The notes under the pieces are model-generated. The model made no database searches. It worked only from the letters and a program-made list of their open reading frames with translations, and was not told the DNA's origin. A stretch of 64,000 nt of DNA from Brevibacterium senegalense (GTDB lineage Bacteria; Actinomycetota; Actinomycetes; Actinomycetales; Brevibacteriaceae). This document shows positions 1-7,927 of the stretch, piece by piece (position 1 is the stretch's first letter; each line of letters opens with the position of its first letter). The DNA lies in NCBI RefSeq assembly GCF_000285835.1, contig NZ_HE978604.1, positions 44,268 through 108,267 on the forward strand, in the 5' to 3' direction. The translations under genes were made by a program, and so were the position numbers.

Positions 1-142
1 CCGTCTGGGACGTGGGGTAGGGCACCCCGGTGCACGGCCACGAGACCTGGGGCGTCGTGGGCATCCACTCCGGCGCTCCTACGACCCGGCGACGGGAGCT
101 GTGGACTGGTTCGTCTCGTCGTGGGAGCCACTGCAGGTGTGA
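1..142 (+). pseudogene. probable decayed 3' end of a trypsin-like serine protease gene
   Basis: Read from base 3, the plus strand gives VWDVG, an in-frame TAG at 18-20, then GTPVHGHETWGVVGIHSG. A shift of -1 near base 80 continues as SYDPATGAVDWFVSSWEP and ends at the TGA at 140-142. The sequence 'PVWD...GVVGIHSG' resembles what follows the GDSG serine motif in trypsin-like proteases, with the catalytic serine lying upstream of the window. Two lesions in 140 bases point to decay or to sequencing errors. The call rests on short motifs only, so it is tentative. Confidence 0.33.
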
Positions 143-174
143 CCGGACTTCAGCGGTGCCGGGCGGCGCGGCGC

Positions 175-187
175 TAGGGTCGGAGGT
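175..187 (+). promoter_or_regulatory. -10 element for leaderless start of the FAD oxidoreductase gene
   Basis: TAGGGT at 175-180 lies seven bases before the ATG at 188, so transcription would begin at or next to the start codon. The same arrangement recurs before many genes in this window. No clear -35 hexamer is visible. Confidence 0.5.
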
Positions 188-1408
188 ATGGACTCACCGA
201 TCGTCATCGCAGGCGGCGGCGCCGCCGGCCGTGCCGCCGCGCAGACCCTGCTGGCCGCTGGAGCTCAACCGCTGCTGCATCTGGCCGGCCCCGACGGCGA
301 GGTACTCGACCGCACCCTCGTCGACAAGGCGATCATGACCGGCCGCATCACCCCCGAGCGCGCGCAGTCGATGCGTCCGCCGCTCGACGGCCTCGAGACC
401 CGCACGGACTCCCTCGTCACGGTCGACCCGCCGTCACCCGCCGAGGCCGCCCCCGGTGCCGCTGACCCGCTGCGGCTGACGCTCGGGTCGGGGGAGGAGA
501 TCGACGCCGCGGCCCTCCTCGTCGCCACCGGCTCCAGCCCGCGGACCGTCGACGTGCCCGGTCACGCCCCGTGGGCGCGGGCCGGACGGCTGACGACGCT
601 CCACTCGGTCGCGGATGCGATGACCGTCCGCACGCTCCTGGCGGACAGGACGGGTGCCCGCGTCCTGGTGAGCGGCGCCGGACTCGTGGGGTCGGAGGCC
701 GCGACCCTCCTGTCCGAGGCCGGGCACACCGTCACGCTCGTCGCGCCCTCGACCCCGCCGGGGGAGGCCGCACTGGGACGCACGCTCGCGTCCCGCCTCG
801 CGCAGATCCACGCGGAGGCCGTCGACACCCGGTTCGGCGCCCGCCTCGTCCGACTGGAGGAGCTCCCGGGCTCCGCACCCGGCGTCGCAGTCCTGTCCGA
901 TGGATCGCGGATCGAGGCGGACCTCGTCATCATCGCCCACGGCGCACGTCCGCACGTGCCGCAGGGTGTGGGCGGAGAAGCCGGCATCCCGGTCGACGAC
1001 CGCCTGCGCGTGCGCGGACGCCCCGACATCTTGGCCGCCGGTGCCGTCGCCCTCTTCACCGCGGGCGACCGTCGCACCGCCCACGACACAGACGGCCGAA
1101 CCGCCTACCGCATCGACCACTGGGACGACGCGGAGGCGCAGGGCGTCCATGCCGCCCGCACGCTGCTCCACGACCGGGGGCTGAGGGAGGACCCGGGAGC
1201 CTACCGTCCGCTGGCCCCCTGGTCCGCCCGCATCCACGGCCGTCAGCTGGCGGGCTTCGGACACCGCCTGCCCGGAGCGCAGGAGCGGATCGTGAGCGAG
1301 GATCCGCTGCTGGTCGAGTTCGTGGACGAAGCCGGGGACGCCTGCGCTGTCCTCGGACTGGACGCCGGACGCATGCTGCGCGACCACGGGCGTAGCCTGC
1401 GAGGATGA
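188..1408 (+). CDS. NAD(P)/FAD-dependent oxidoreductase (ferredoxin reductase-like)
   Basis: This 406-residue protein has the two-nucleotide-domain plan of the pyridine nucleotide-disulfide oxidoreductase family. The FAD-binding glycine motif GGGAAG is at residues 9-14, the ATG motif that closes the FAD domain is near 113-115, and the NAD(P)-binding motif GAGLVG is at 163-168. A second FAD-contact stretch is near residue 280. No redox-active CxxC is visible, so it resembles ferredoxin or rubredoxin reductases rather than thioredoxin reductases. It would be cytoplasmic and pass electrons between NAD(P)H and an unidentified partner. Its stop overlaps the start of the MFS gene by four bases (ATGA), so the two are probably translationally coupled. 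The electron partner and substrate cannot be read from the sequence. Confidence 0.85.
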   Translation: MDSPIVIAGGGAAGRAAAQTLLAAGAQPLLHLAGPDGEVLDRTLVDKAIMTGRITPERAQSMRPPLDGLETRTDSLVTVDPPSPAEAAPGAADPLRLTLGSGEEIDAAALLVATGSSPRTVDVPGHAPWARAGRLTTLHSVADAMTVRTLLADRTGARVLVSGAGLVGSEAATLLSEAGHTVTLVAPSTPPGEAALGRTLASRLAQIHAEAVDTRFGARLVRLEELPGSAPGVAVLSDGSRIEADLVIIAHGARPHVPQGVGGEAGIPVDDRLRVRGRPDILAAGAVALFTAGDRRTAHDTDGRTAYRIDHWDDAEAQGVHAARTLLHDRGLREDPGAYRPLAPWSARIHGRQLAGFGHRLPGAQERIVSEDPLLVEFVDEAGDACAVLGLDAGRMLRDHGRSLRG

Positions 1409-2724
1409 CCCCTCACGACGAGCCCCGCTTCCCCGACCGCCGCACACGGGCGATCGCGTGGCGCGGACTCGTCCTGGGCGTGCTCGCCCAGCTGTCCTAC
1501 ACCTTCGCCGTCACCGGCCCCGCGTTCCTCATCCCGCATCTGCGCGCGCAGGAGGGCTACTCACTCGCGGAGGGTGGCATGGTCGGGACCGCGACGAGCA
1601 TCGGCATGGTGCTCACCCTCGTGGTGTGGGGCGCACTGTCCGACCGTCGGGGTGAGCGACTGGCCCTGGTCCTGGGCCTCGTCTTCAGCGGTGCGGCCGC
1701 CATCGGTGGACTCCTGCTCGTGTGGGCGGACCTCGTCCACTCGTCGTTCGCCCTGGCCGTCGTGCTCGCCGCCGTGGGTGCGGCCGGTGCGAGCGTCAAC
1801 ACCGCGACGGGCCGCGTCGTCGCCGGCTGGTTCCCGCGCAGCATGCGCGGCATGGCGATGGGCATCCGCCAGATGGCGCTGCCCCTGGGCACCGCGATCG
1901 GCGCGGTCCTCGTCCCGCCGCTGGCGGACACGTGGGGTCTCGCCGGGTTCTTCGCGTTCGCCGCCGCCCTGTGCCTCGTCAGCGGCGTCGCCTGTCACCT
2001 GGGCGTCGTCGACCCGCCCCGCCCGGCCGGTGCGTCCGTCACCACCCCTCCGGCGGACGACGCAGGGCTCGCCGAGGCCCCGCGGACCCCCGCTGCCCCC
2101 GCCCCCGGTGCGCCGGCAGCGGGGGCCGGTGCGGCCTCGGCGGATGTGAATCCGTACCGGGAGGACTCGTTCCTGTGGCGGATCCACACGGTGTCCGCCC
2201 TGCTGGTCGTCCCGCAGGCGACCTTCGCGACGTTCGGCCTCGTGTGGCTCATGGACACCCAGGAGATGGGTGCGGCGACCGCGGGCCTGCTGGTGGGCGC
2301 GGCACAGCTGCTGGGCGCGCTGGCCCGCATCACCATGGGCGCCGTGAGCGACTGGGCGCCGTCCCGCGTCCTCGTCCTGCGGTGCGTGGCGTGGTCCGCG
2401 GCGGTGCTGACGGCCTCGGTGGCACTCGTGTCGCTGGGAGTGATGCCGGTGCTGGCCGGCGTGCTCCTGGCGTTCGCCTCCGCGGCCTCGGTCGCGGACA
2501 ACGGGCTGGCGTTCACGTCGATCGCGGAGGCGGCCGGCGTGCGCTGGTCGGGCAAGGCGATGGGGATCCAGAACACGGGGCAGCACGTGCTGTCCGCGGC
2601 GGTGGGACCGGGGATCGGCGGACTCATCTCCGCCGTGGGCTACCCGATCGCGCTGGGGGCGGTCGCGGTCGTCCCGGTCGTCGCGTCGTTCCTGGTCCCG
2701 CGTCGCGACATCGAGAGGATCTGA
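1405..2724 (+). CDS. MFS transporter
   Basis: The 439-residue product is strongly hydrophobic, with about twelve predicted membrane segments in two halves, as in the major facilitator superfamily. The loop 2-3 signature GALSDRRGER is at residues 77-86. A long hydrophilic Ala/Pro-rich linker (about residues 200-245) separates the halves. The start overlaps the upstream oxidoreductase stop (ATGA), suggesting a two-gene operon in which substrate movement and a redox reaction may be linked. The substrate is not identifiable. Confidence 0.88.
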   Translation: MTPHDEPRFPDRRTRAIAWRGLVLGVLAQLSYTFAVTGPAFLIPHLRAQEGYSLAEGGMVGTATSIGMVLTLVVWGALSDRRGERLALVLGLVFSGAAAIGGLLLVWADLVHSSFALAVVLAAVGAAGASVNTATGRVVAGWFPRSMRGMAMGIRQMALPLGTAIGAVLVPPLADTWGLAGFFAFAAALCLVSGVACHLGVVDPPRPAGASVTTPPADDAGLAEAPRTPAAPAPGAPAAGAGAASADVNPYREDSFLWRIHTVSALLVVPQATFATFGLVWLMDTQEMGAATAGLLVGAAQLLGALARITMGAVSDWAPSRVLVLRCVAWSAAVLTASVALVSLGVMPVLAGVLLAFASAASVADNGLAFTSIAEAAGVRWSGKAMGIQNTGQHVLSAAVGPGIGGLISAVGYPIALGAVAVVPVVASFLVPRRDIERI

Positions 2725-2785
2725 GGAGCCGCGGCCCCATTCACCGATCGTTCACGCGACGGGTCTATGGTGCGAGTCTGTCGGC

Positions 2786-3715
2786 ATGAGCGAGGGGACA
2801 CCAGTGGCGAAGCTGCATCCGAGACAGCGCGAGAATCTGCGCGAGTACATCGACCGTCTCAACCTGGAGGGATACCAGGTCCTGGACGGGCACACACCCG
2901 ACCCGGACCTCATCGATCCGGGCGGCGCGGCGGTCGAGACGTGGCGCGAGGGGTACCCCTACGACGAGCGGATGGACCGCGAGACCTACGAGCTGGAGAA
3001 GTACCGGCTGCAGGTCGAGCTGCTCAAGTTCCAGTACTGGGGGCAGGACACCGGCCGCAGCCACGTCATCGTCTTCGAGGGCCGCGACGCCGCCGGCAAG
3101 GGCGGCACCATCAAGCGCTTCACGGAGCACCTGAACCCGCGTGCGGCGCGCGTCGTGGCGCTCAACAAGCCGTCGAACGTGGAGCAGGGGCAGTGGTACT
3201 TCCAGCGCTACATCCAGCACCTGCCCACCGCCGGCGAGATCGTCATGTTCGACCGCTCCTGGTACAACCGCGCCAACGTGGAGCGCGTCATGGGCTTCTG
3301 CTCCGATGAGGAGTACGAGATCTTCATGGAGCAGGCGCCCGTCTTCGAGAAGATGCTCATCGACTCCGGCATCCACGTGACGAAGTTCTGGTTCTCCGTC
3401 ACGCAGGCGGAGCAGCGCACCCGCTTCGCGATCCGCCAGATCGACCCGGTGCGGCAGTGGAAGCTCTCGCCCATGGACCTCGAGTCGCTGGACCGGTGGG
3501 AGGACTACACCGCGGCGAAGGAAGCGACGTTCCTGCGCACGGACACGGACTTCGCGCCCTGGATCACGATCAAGTCGAACGACAAGAAGCGCGCCCGTCT
3601 CAACGCGATGCGCCACTTCCTCGACCAGTTCGACTACGACGGCAAGGACCCGGAGGTCGTGTACCCGGCGGATCCCGCGCTCGTCATGCGCGGTCGCGAA
3701 GCCGTGGGCGACTGA
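2786..3715 (+). CDS. ppk2: polyphosphate kinase 2 (PPK2 family)
   Basis: The 309-residue protein carries the PPK2 core: Walker A GRDAAGKGG at residues 99-107, Walker B MFDRSWYNR around Asp156, and a lid-type arginine-rich stretch (RTRFAIRQ) near residue 215. The family transfers phosphate between polyphosphate and nucleotides. A single PPK2 domain of this size suggests class I, which phosphorylates NDP (or the reverse), though the class is inferred. It would be cytoplasmic. A TATGGT box at 2766-2771 lies 14 bases before the ATG, giving a very short leader. It appears to be monocistronic. Confidence 0.92.
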   Translation: MSEGTPVAKLHPRQRENLREYIDRLNLEGYQVLDGHTPDPDLIDPGGAAVETWREGYPYDERMDRETYELEKYRLQVELLKFQYWGQDTGRSHVIVFEGRDAAGKGGTIKRFTEHLNPRAARVVALNKPSNVEQGQWYFQRYIQHLPTAGEIVMFDRSWYNRANVERVMGFCSDEEYEIFMEQAPVFEKMLIDSGIHVTKFWFSVTQAEQRTRFAIRQIDPVRQWKLSPMDLESLDRWEDYTAAKEATFLRTDTDFAPWITIKSNDKKRARLNAMRHFLDQFDYDGKDPEVVYPADPALVMRGREAVGD

Positions 3716-4078
3716 CGGACGTACAGCAGGGTGCGCGGCGGCGAAGTCGCGGGCGACGGAGCGGAGGGCGCGCGGCGGGAGGCGCATCGCTGGGCGCGGC
3801 GAACGTGCTGCGCGGCGGGGTGCATCGCGGCGCCAGCCAGGCGCTTCGTTCTCGTTGAGGTGCACGGAGGCGCCCCAGATCTCGTTGAGGTGTACGTGAG
3901 CGCCTGAGTTTGCGCAGTTTCGGGGCGTGTACATGCACCTCAACGAGAGGCTGGGTGTCACTCCTCCGTGGAGGGTGCGACTCGGGGCGCGCGCGTCGGA
4001 CTGGGGATGCCGGAGAGCCCGTCAACAGACCCGTGCAGGCTGAGGCGCAGTCGTGCGGGCGCTCGTATCCTCGGCCAC
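3716..4078. repeat. intergenic cluster of a 13-base repeat in direct and inverted copies
   Basis: This 363-base gap contains no convincing gene. The core CTCGTTGAGGTGC occurs at 3851-3863, again with one change (T for C at the last base) at 3881-3893, and inverted at 3935-3947. The two direct copies are exactly 30 bases apart, and the similarity extends to about 24 bases (both end in GCGCC). The second copy and the inverted copy could pair into a stem with a loop of about 40 bases. The cluster lies directly upstream of the DUF559-type gene. It may be a dispersed extragenic palindrome. Confidence 0.6.
4066..4078 (+). promoter_or_regulatory. -10 element for leaderless start of the DUF559-type gene
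   Basis: TATCCT at 4066-4071 lies seven bases before ATG 4079. This supports 4079 over the in-frame start at 3968, which would add 37 low-quality residues. Confidence 0.5.
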
Positions 4079-5032
4079 ATGAGACGGCAGTCGACGAAGC
4101 TCCTCACGGTGCCGGTGCATGTCACAGACGCCTCTGCACCGGACCACGGGTTGCCGCGCTGGGCGGCGAAGACCCGGCCGCACCGCCGTCCCGTGGTTGC
4201 AGGGGTCCACGAGCACCCCTCCGCCACGCGCCGCATCCGCATTCCTGCGTGGGCGGACGACCGATGGATCGACCAGCGGAACTTCGTCGCCGCGGTCCAG
4301 ACGCGCCGACCCGATGTGGTGCTGTCCCATCTCTCCGCCGCTCGCCACTTGGGCTGGCCGATCGATGGACGGTTCCCGTGGACACCCGTGTCGGTCACGC
4401 CTCGTGCGACGGGCACGACGATTCCCGGCCTCCGGCGGCACAAGCCGCGTGCCGTGGAGTTCGATGACCGTGAAGGAATCACTGTCGCGACCGAGCCGGA
4501 GGTGCTGCGACAGATCAGCTCCGTGCTGCGAGAGGACGAGCTGGTCGAAGTGATCGACGCGATCTGCGGTCCGTGGAGCGGTCCGGAGGATGGCAGCATC
4601 ACCCCGGAGATGGTCTGGGACACCCTGACTGTGTTTCCGCGGTTCCGCGGGAGCCGGGTGCTGCGACGAGCGATCGACCGCGCGTGCGTGAATGTGGGGT
4701 CCCCGCAGGAGACGCGTCTGCGGCTGATGCTCATCCGGGCGGGTCTCCCGACTCCCGTGGTCGCCCACGCGATCCGAACCGCAGTCGGTGTTGTCCACCC
4801 GGATCTGGCCTATCCCGATCTCCGGATCGCGATCGAGTACGACGGCGATCATCACCGGACGGACCGGCAGCAGTGGAGTCACGACATCGAGCGCGAGCGA
4901 TGGGTCCGTCAGCAGGGATGGGACTACATCCGCGTGACGGCGGCGATGCCCGATGGACAGATCGTGCATGCGATTCGTGTGGCGGTGGATGCGGCGATCA
5001 GCGCACAAGCGGGGGCGCGGTCGCGGGAGTGA
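4079..5032 (+). CDS. DUF559 / Vsr-like endonuclease-domain protein
   Basis: The 317-residue protein ends in a domain typical of the DUF559 endonuclease-like family, from about residue 237. It contains HPDLAYPD, the EYDGDHH motif near residue 252, and DIERERWVRQQGWDYIRVT. The acidic residues in the PD...EYDG arrangement match the metal-binding core of the Vsr/restriction-endonuclease fold. The first 230 residues resemble the N-terminal part common in actinobacterial members, which some annotations liken to AbiEi-type antitoxins, but I see no partner toxin. Its biological role is unknown in this family. The start at 4079 is chosen from the -10 spacing. The repeat cluster immediately upstream is the notable context. 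Confidence 0.75.
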   Translation: MRRQSTKLLTVPVHVTDASAPDHGLPRWAAKTRPHRRPVVAGVHEHPSATRRIRIPAWADDRWIDQRNFVAAVQTRRPDVVLSHLSAARHLGWPIDGRFPWTPVSVTPRATGTTIPGLRRHKPRAVEFDDREGITVATEPEVLRQISSVLREDELVEVIDAICGPWSGPEDGSITPEMVWDTLTVFPRFRGSRVLRRAIDRACVNVGSPQETRLRLMLIRAGLPTPVVAHAIRTAVGVVHPDLAYPDLRIAIEYDGDHHRTDRQQWSHDIERERWVRQQGWDYIRVTAAMPDGQIVHAIRVAVDAAISAQAGARSRE

Positions 5033-5392
5033 CGGGAGACCGGTCTCGAGTGCGAGGCGGGCCGGACTTCGGCTATCGCCACCCCCGCCCCGAGCCGCTG
5101 CGCCACCGCGCTGAGACCGCTCACCTGCCGGCGGTCGTGCTGTCGCCGGCCGGGTGAGGAGGGAAAGTCTCACCCGGCCGGCCACATCCGGACTCCGGCC
5201 GCCTGTGGCGATCCGGACATCATGGGGGCGGCGGCATCGGCAGGTGCGGTCCGTGCGCGCAACGGCCCGGATCTGGTCAGCCCTGCATGGCGGAGTGCTC
5301 GGCTCACTCGACTGTGCGCACGACCCGCACCATGCCCACGCGGTGCGATGCCGAGGTGGAAGCCGGAAGTCGGGAGCCGCGACGCCGGACGA
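5033..5392. other. intergenic spacer between convergent genes
   Basis: This 360-base gap separates the convergent DUF559-type and DUF1461 genes. Apart from the hairpin at 5145-5182 I see no motif or conserved-looking reading frame. Open frames here are extensions of antisense frames of the neighbouring genes. Confidence 0.6.
5145..5182. terminator. hairpin between convergent genes
   Basis: A perfect 13-base inverted repeat (5145-5157 and 5170-5182) encloses a 12-base loop. There is no T-tract. Its position between convergent genes suggests a bidirectional terminator. Confidence 0.5.
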
Positions 5393-6778
5393 TCACACGG
5401 CGGCGCGGCGCCTGCGGCCCACGAAGCTGAGGATGAAGGCGAAGACGCACAGCACCACCACGATGACCGCGACGCCGATGCCCGCGTCGATCCAGAACTG
5501 CGGCGGGAACAGCCGGATGAGCGAGTCGTTCATGTAGAACGTCCACGTCCCGTCCGCGAAGAAGACGTTGTGGAAGCCGGTGAAGAACTGCTCCCAGCCC
5601 ACGACCGCCAGCACGGCGAGCACGCCGAACAGCACGATCGTGAGGATCGGGCCCGCCCGCAGGCTTCCGCGCATGCCGCTGCCGCCGGCCCGGCACTTGT
5701 ACAGGCCGAACACGACGATGCCGATCGCGCCGATCACCGCGACGAGGGTGAGGATCCCGATGAGGTTCTTGACGTCCGCCATGTGCGAGATCTCGCCGGC
5801 GGTGAACACCGGGGTGCCGTCGGGCAGGACGACGTCCGACAGGTAGCGCTCCGTGGCGAGGTTGAAGAGGTAGTCGACGGTGTAGGACCCGTAATGCAGG
5901 CGGTCCGCGTCCGTGAAGCCGTACTGGTCGTCCGGGAATCCGGGCCGCCACGAGTACGTCCAGGTGAGGAACCAGCCCGAAGCCACTGCCCGCACCGCCA
6001 GCGCCAGCGCGACGAACGGGAACGCGATCGTGATCCAGACGGCCCCGATGACATCGAGGACCGTGCGCGTGCGCTCCGGCACGTCGACGCCGCGGGAGGC
6101 CAGGGACTGCTCGGCCGCGCGCGTCTCCTGCCGGTCCGCCTCGATCTTCGCCGCCCGCTTCTGCTCCCGACGCTCCTTGCGGGTGAGCTTCCCGGACGAC
6201 CCCGCGCCCGAGGCCGCAGCGGCTCCCGCTGCACCGGCCCCTGCCGCTCCCGCGGCTCCGGCCCCTGCGCCGCCTGACGCGCTGCCACCGTCATTCAGCA
6301 GCGCCCATTCCTCGTCGCTGAACATGTCCGGGCGACCGGACTGCGACGCGGGGTAGGCGGCAGTGGGTGCGTCCGGCGACTGCGTGATCGGGTCGAACTC
6401 TGCGGTCGCCTCCGGATCCGCCGTGCCGCCGGCAGGGCCCGAGCCCGCTGCGTGATCGACATCGGACGTGTAGCCCGCGCCGCCGGGGGCGTCCGCGTGC
6501 GTGCCGGAGCTGTCCGTGCCAGCGTTGAACGCATCAGCGCCTTCGGCGCCTCCGCTGTAGGGATCGGAGCTGTCCGGGTCGGTGCTGTCGCCGTAGGCGC
6601 GCGTGGTCTCCTGGCTGTCCGCGTCGAACGTGCTGGTGCGGTCGGTGCCGTGCGAGCCGGAGTCGCCGGCCGGTCCCGACCGGGCGTAGTGCGCCGCGGT
6701 CTCGTCCTCGCTGCCCGGCTGAGAGCTCAGTCTCTGCGACAGGAGGTCCTTCGGCTCGTTCGAATCGTCAGCACTCAC
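5393..6778 (-). CDS. DUF1461 / TIGR01906 family integral membrane protein
   Basis: The 461-residue product starts at GTG 6778. The first 215 residues are acidic, Ser/Gly/Ala-rich and probably disordered, including an Ala-Gly run. A basic patch follows (about 205-220), then four to five membrane segments. The membrane part has the family's signature pieces: a HMADVKN motif near residue 345, the FFTGFHNVFF segment near 395, and SLIRLFPPQFW near 415. The function of this family is unknown. The long N-terminal extension is lineage-specific and faces the cytoplasm if topology follows the positive-inside rule. Confidence 0.8.
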   Translation of the reverse strand: MSADDSNEPKDLLSQRLSSQPGSEDETAAHYARSGPAGDSGSHGTDRTSTFDADSQETTRAYGDSTDPDSSDPYSGGAEGADAFNAGTDSSGTHADAPGGAGYTSDVDHAAGSGPAGGTADPEATAEFDPITQSPDAPTAAYPASQSGRPDMFSDEEWALLNDGGSASGGAGAGAAGAAGAGAAGAAAASGAGSSGKLTRKERREQKRAAKIEADRQETRAAEQSLASRGVDVPERTRTVLDVIGAVWITIAFPFVALALAVRAVASGWFLTWTYSWRPGFPDDQYGFTDADRLHYGSYTVDYLFNLATERYLSDVVLPDGTPVFTAGEISHMADVKNLIGILTLVAVIGAIGIVVFGLYKCRAGGSGMRGSLRAGPILTIVLFGVLAVLAVVGWEQFFTGFHNVFFADGTWTFYMNDSLIRLFPPQFWIDAGIGVAVIVVVLCVFAFILSFVGRRRRAAV

Positions 6779-6841
6779 GCTCTCATTGTGACCGGGTCAC
6801 GGCCCGGTTCCCGGGAGGACACGCCTGCGAGCCCCCACCCT

Positions 6842-6880
6842 GTGGGAGACGCCCACCTGCTCCTGCCGGCCGTCTCCCAC
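6842..6880 (-). terminator. inverted repeat downstream of the AEC transporter gene
   Basis: GTGGGAGACG (6842-6851) and its exact complement (6871-6880) flank 19 bases, about 60 bases past the AEC stop on the minus strand. The surrounding spacer is rich in CCCACC repeats. It has no T-tract and could instead be a dispersed repeat. Confidence 0.35.
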
Positions 6881-6942
6881 CTGCCTCAGCACGACCTCAC
6901 CCGCCCCGGCAGGACATCGCCCACCCCGTGGGCGTCCCCCGC

Positions 6943-7866
6943 CTACCCCAGCAGGGCGGCGCAGAGCAGGATCGCCGGGATCGACAGGATCGTCGTGATG
7001 AAGACGCTGTCGCGCACCAGGGTCTCCGACTGGCGGTACCGCATCGCGTAGATGTAGACGTTCTGGGCGGTGGGCAGGGCAGAGGTGACGACGATCGCCA
7101 GCAGATCGGTCCCCGACCAGCCCAGCAGCGGCCCGCCGATCACCCAGGCCAGCACCGGCTGGAGGATCAGCTTGACGGTCGTGATGAGCGTGAGCTGCCG
7201 GCGCGTGCCCTTCGCCGGCAGGCTCCAGCCGTTCGAGAAGCTCAGCCCGAACGCCAGGAGCGCACCGGGCACGGACATGTCGCCGATCATGCTGAGTGGG
7301 TCGAAGAGCACGGGCGGAACGGTCACTCCGGTGCCGGAGACGATGATGCCCGCGACCGCACCCAGCACGATGGGGTTGCGCAGCACCGGGAAGATCGGCG
7401 ACCACCAGTGGTCGACCTTCCCCATCCGCACGGTGTCGAGCACCGCCATGCCGATGGGCGCCAGCAGCAGCAGCTGGAACAGGAGGACGGGCGCCACGTA
7501 GGCGATGTCGCCCAGTACGTAGAGGGCGATCGGGATGCCCAGGTTGCCGATGTTCACGTAACTGACGGACCACGCGGAGAACATCGCCTCGCCGGTCGAC
7601 CGCTTGCGTGCCCACCGGGTGAGGACGAAGAGGAGGATCGCGCACACGACCGCTGATCCGCCGGTCGCGATGAGCTGCGTGGAGAAGATGAACGACAGGT
7701 CCGTCGTCGCGATCATCGTGAAGAGGAGCGTGGGGGTCGCCAGGTAGAAGACGATGCCCGCGATGACGCGCTGCGCATGCTCGCCCAACAGGCCCGTCCG
7801 GCCCATGACGAGTCCGGTGAGCACGACGACGGCGATGACGCCGAATCCCTCGAGCACTCCCAGCAC
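6943..7866 (-). CDS. AEC family transporter (auxin efflux carrier-like)
   Basis: The 307-residue protein has about ten hydrophobic segments in two inverted halves and the conserved SYVNIGNLGIP segment near residue 105 that is typical of the AEC/BART superfamily. Bacterial members are proposed to export or exchange organic acids such as malate or malonate; the substrate here is not determinable. The start is GTG 7866, preceded by GGAGGAGGGGA and a TAAGGT -10-like box further upstream. It is divergent from hrpA. Confidence 0.85.
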   Translation of the reverse strand: MLGVLEGFGVIAVVVLTGLVMGRTGLLGEHAQRVIAGIVFYLATPTLLFTMIATTDLSFIFSTQLIATGGSAVVCAILLFVLTRWARKRSTGEAMFSAWSVSYVNIGNLGIPIALYVLGDIAYVAPVLLFQLLLLAPIGMAVLDTVRMGKVDHWWSPIFPVLRNPIVLGAVAGIIVSGTGVTVPPVLFDPLSMIGDMSVPGALLAFGLSFSNGWSLPAKGTRRQLTLITTVKLILQPVLAWVIGGPLLGWSGTDLLAIVVTSALPTAQNVYIYAMRYRQSETLVRDSVFITTILSIPAILLCAALLG

Positions 7867-7927
7867 GCCGTCCCCTCCTCCGGTGGAACCTTACGCCGCC
7901 TCTCGCGCCGGTAACCTGGTGTTCGCC

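Noticed and set aside
3851..3947. CRISPR array
   Set aside because: Only two direct copies plus one inverted copy, no set of equal-length unique spacers, and no cas genes.
3968..4078. Earlier start for the DUF559-type gene
   Set aside because: The extra 37 residues look non-coding, and the -10 box is seven bases before 4079.
6758..6766. tRNA T-arm-like GTTCGAATC
   Set aside because: It lies inside the coding start of the DUF1461 gene, with no acceptor or anticodon stems around it.
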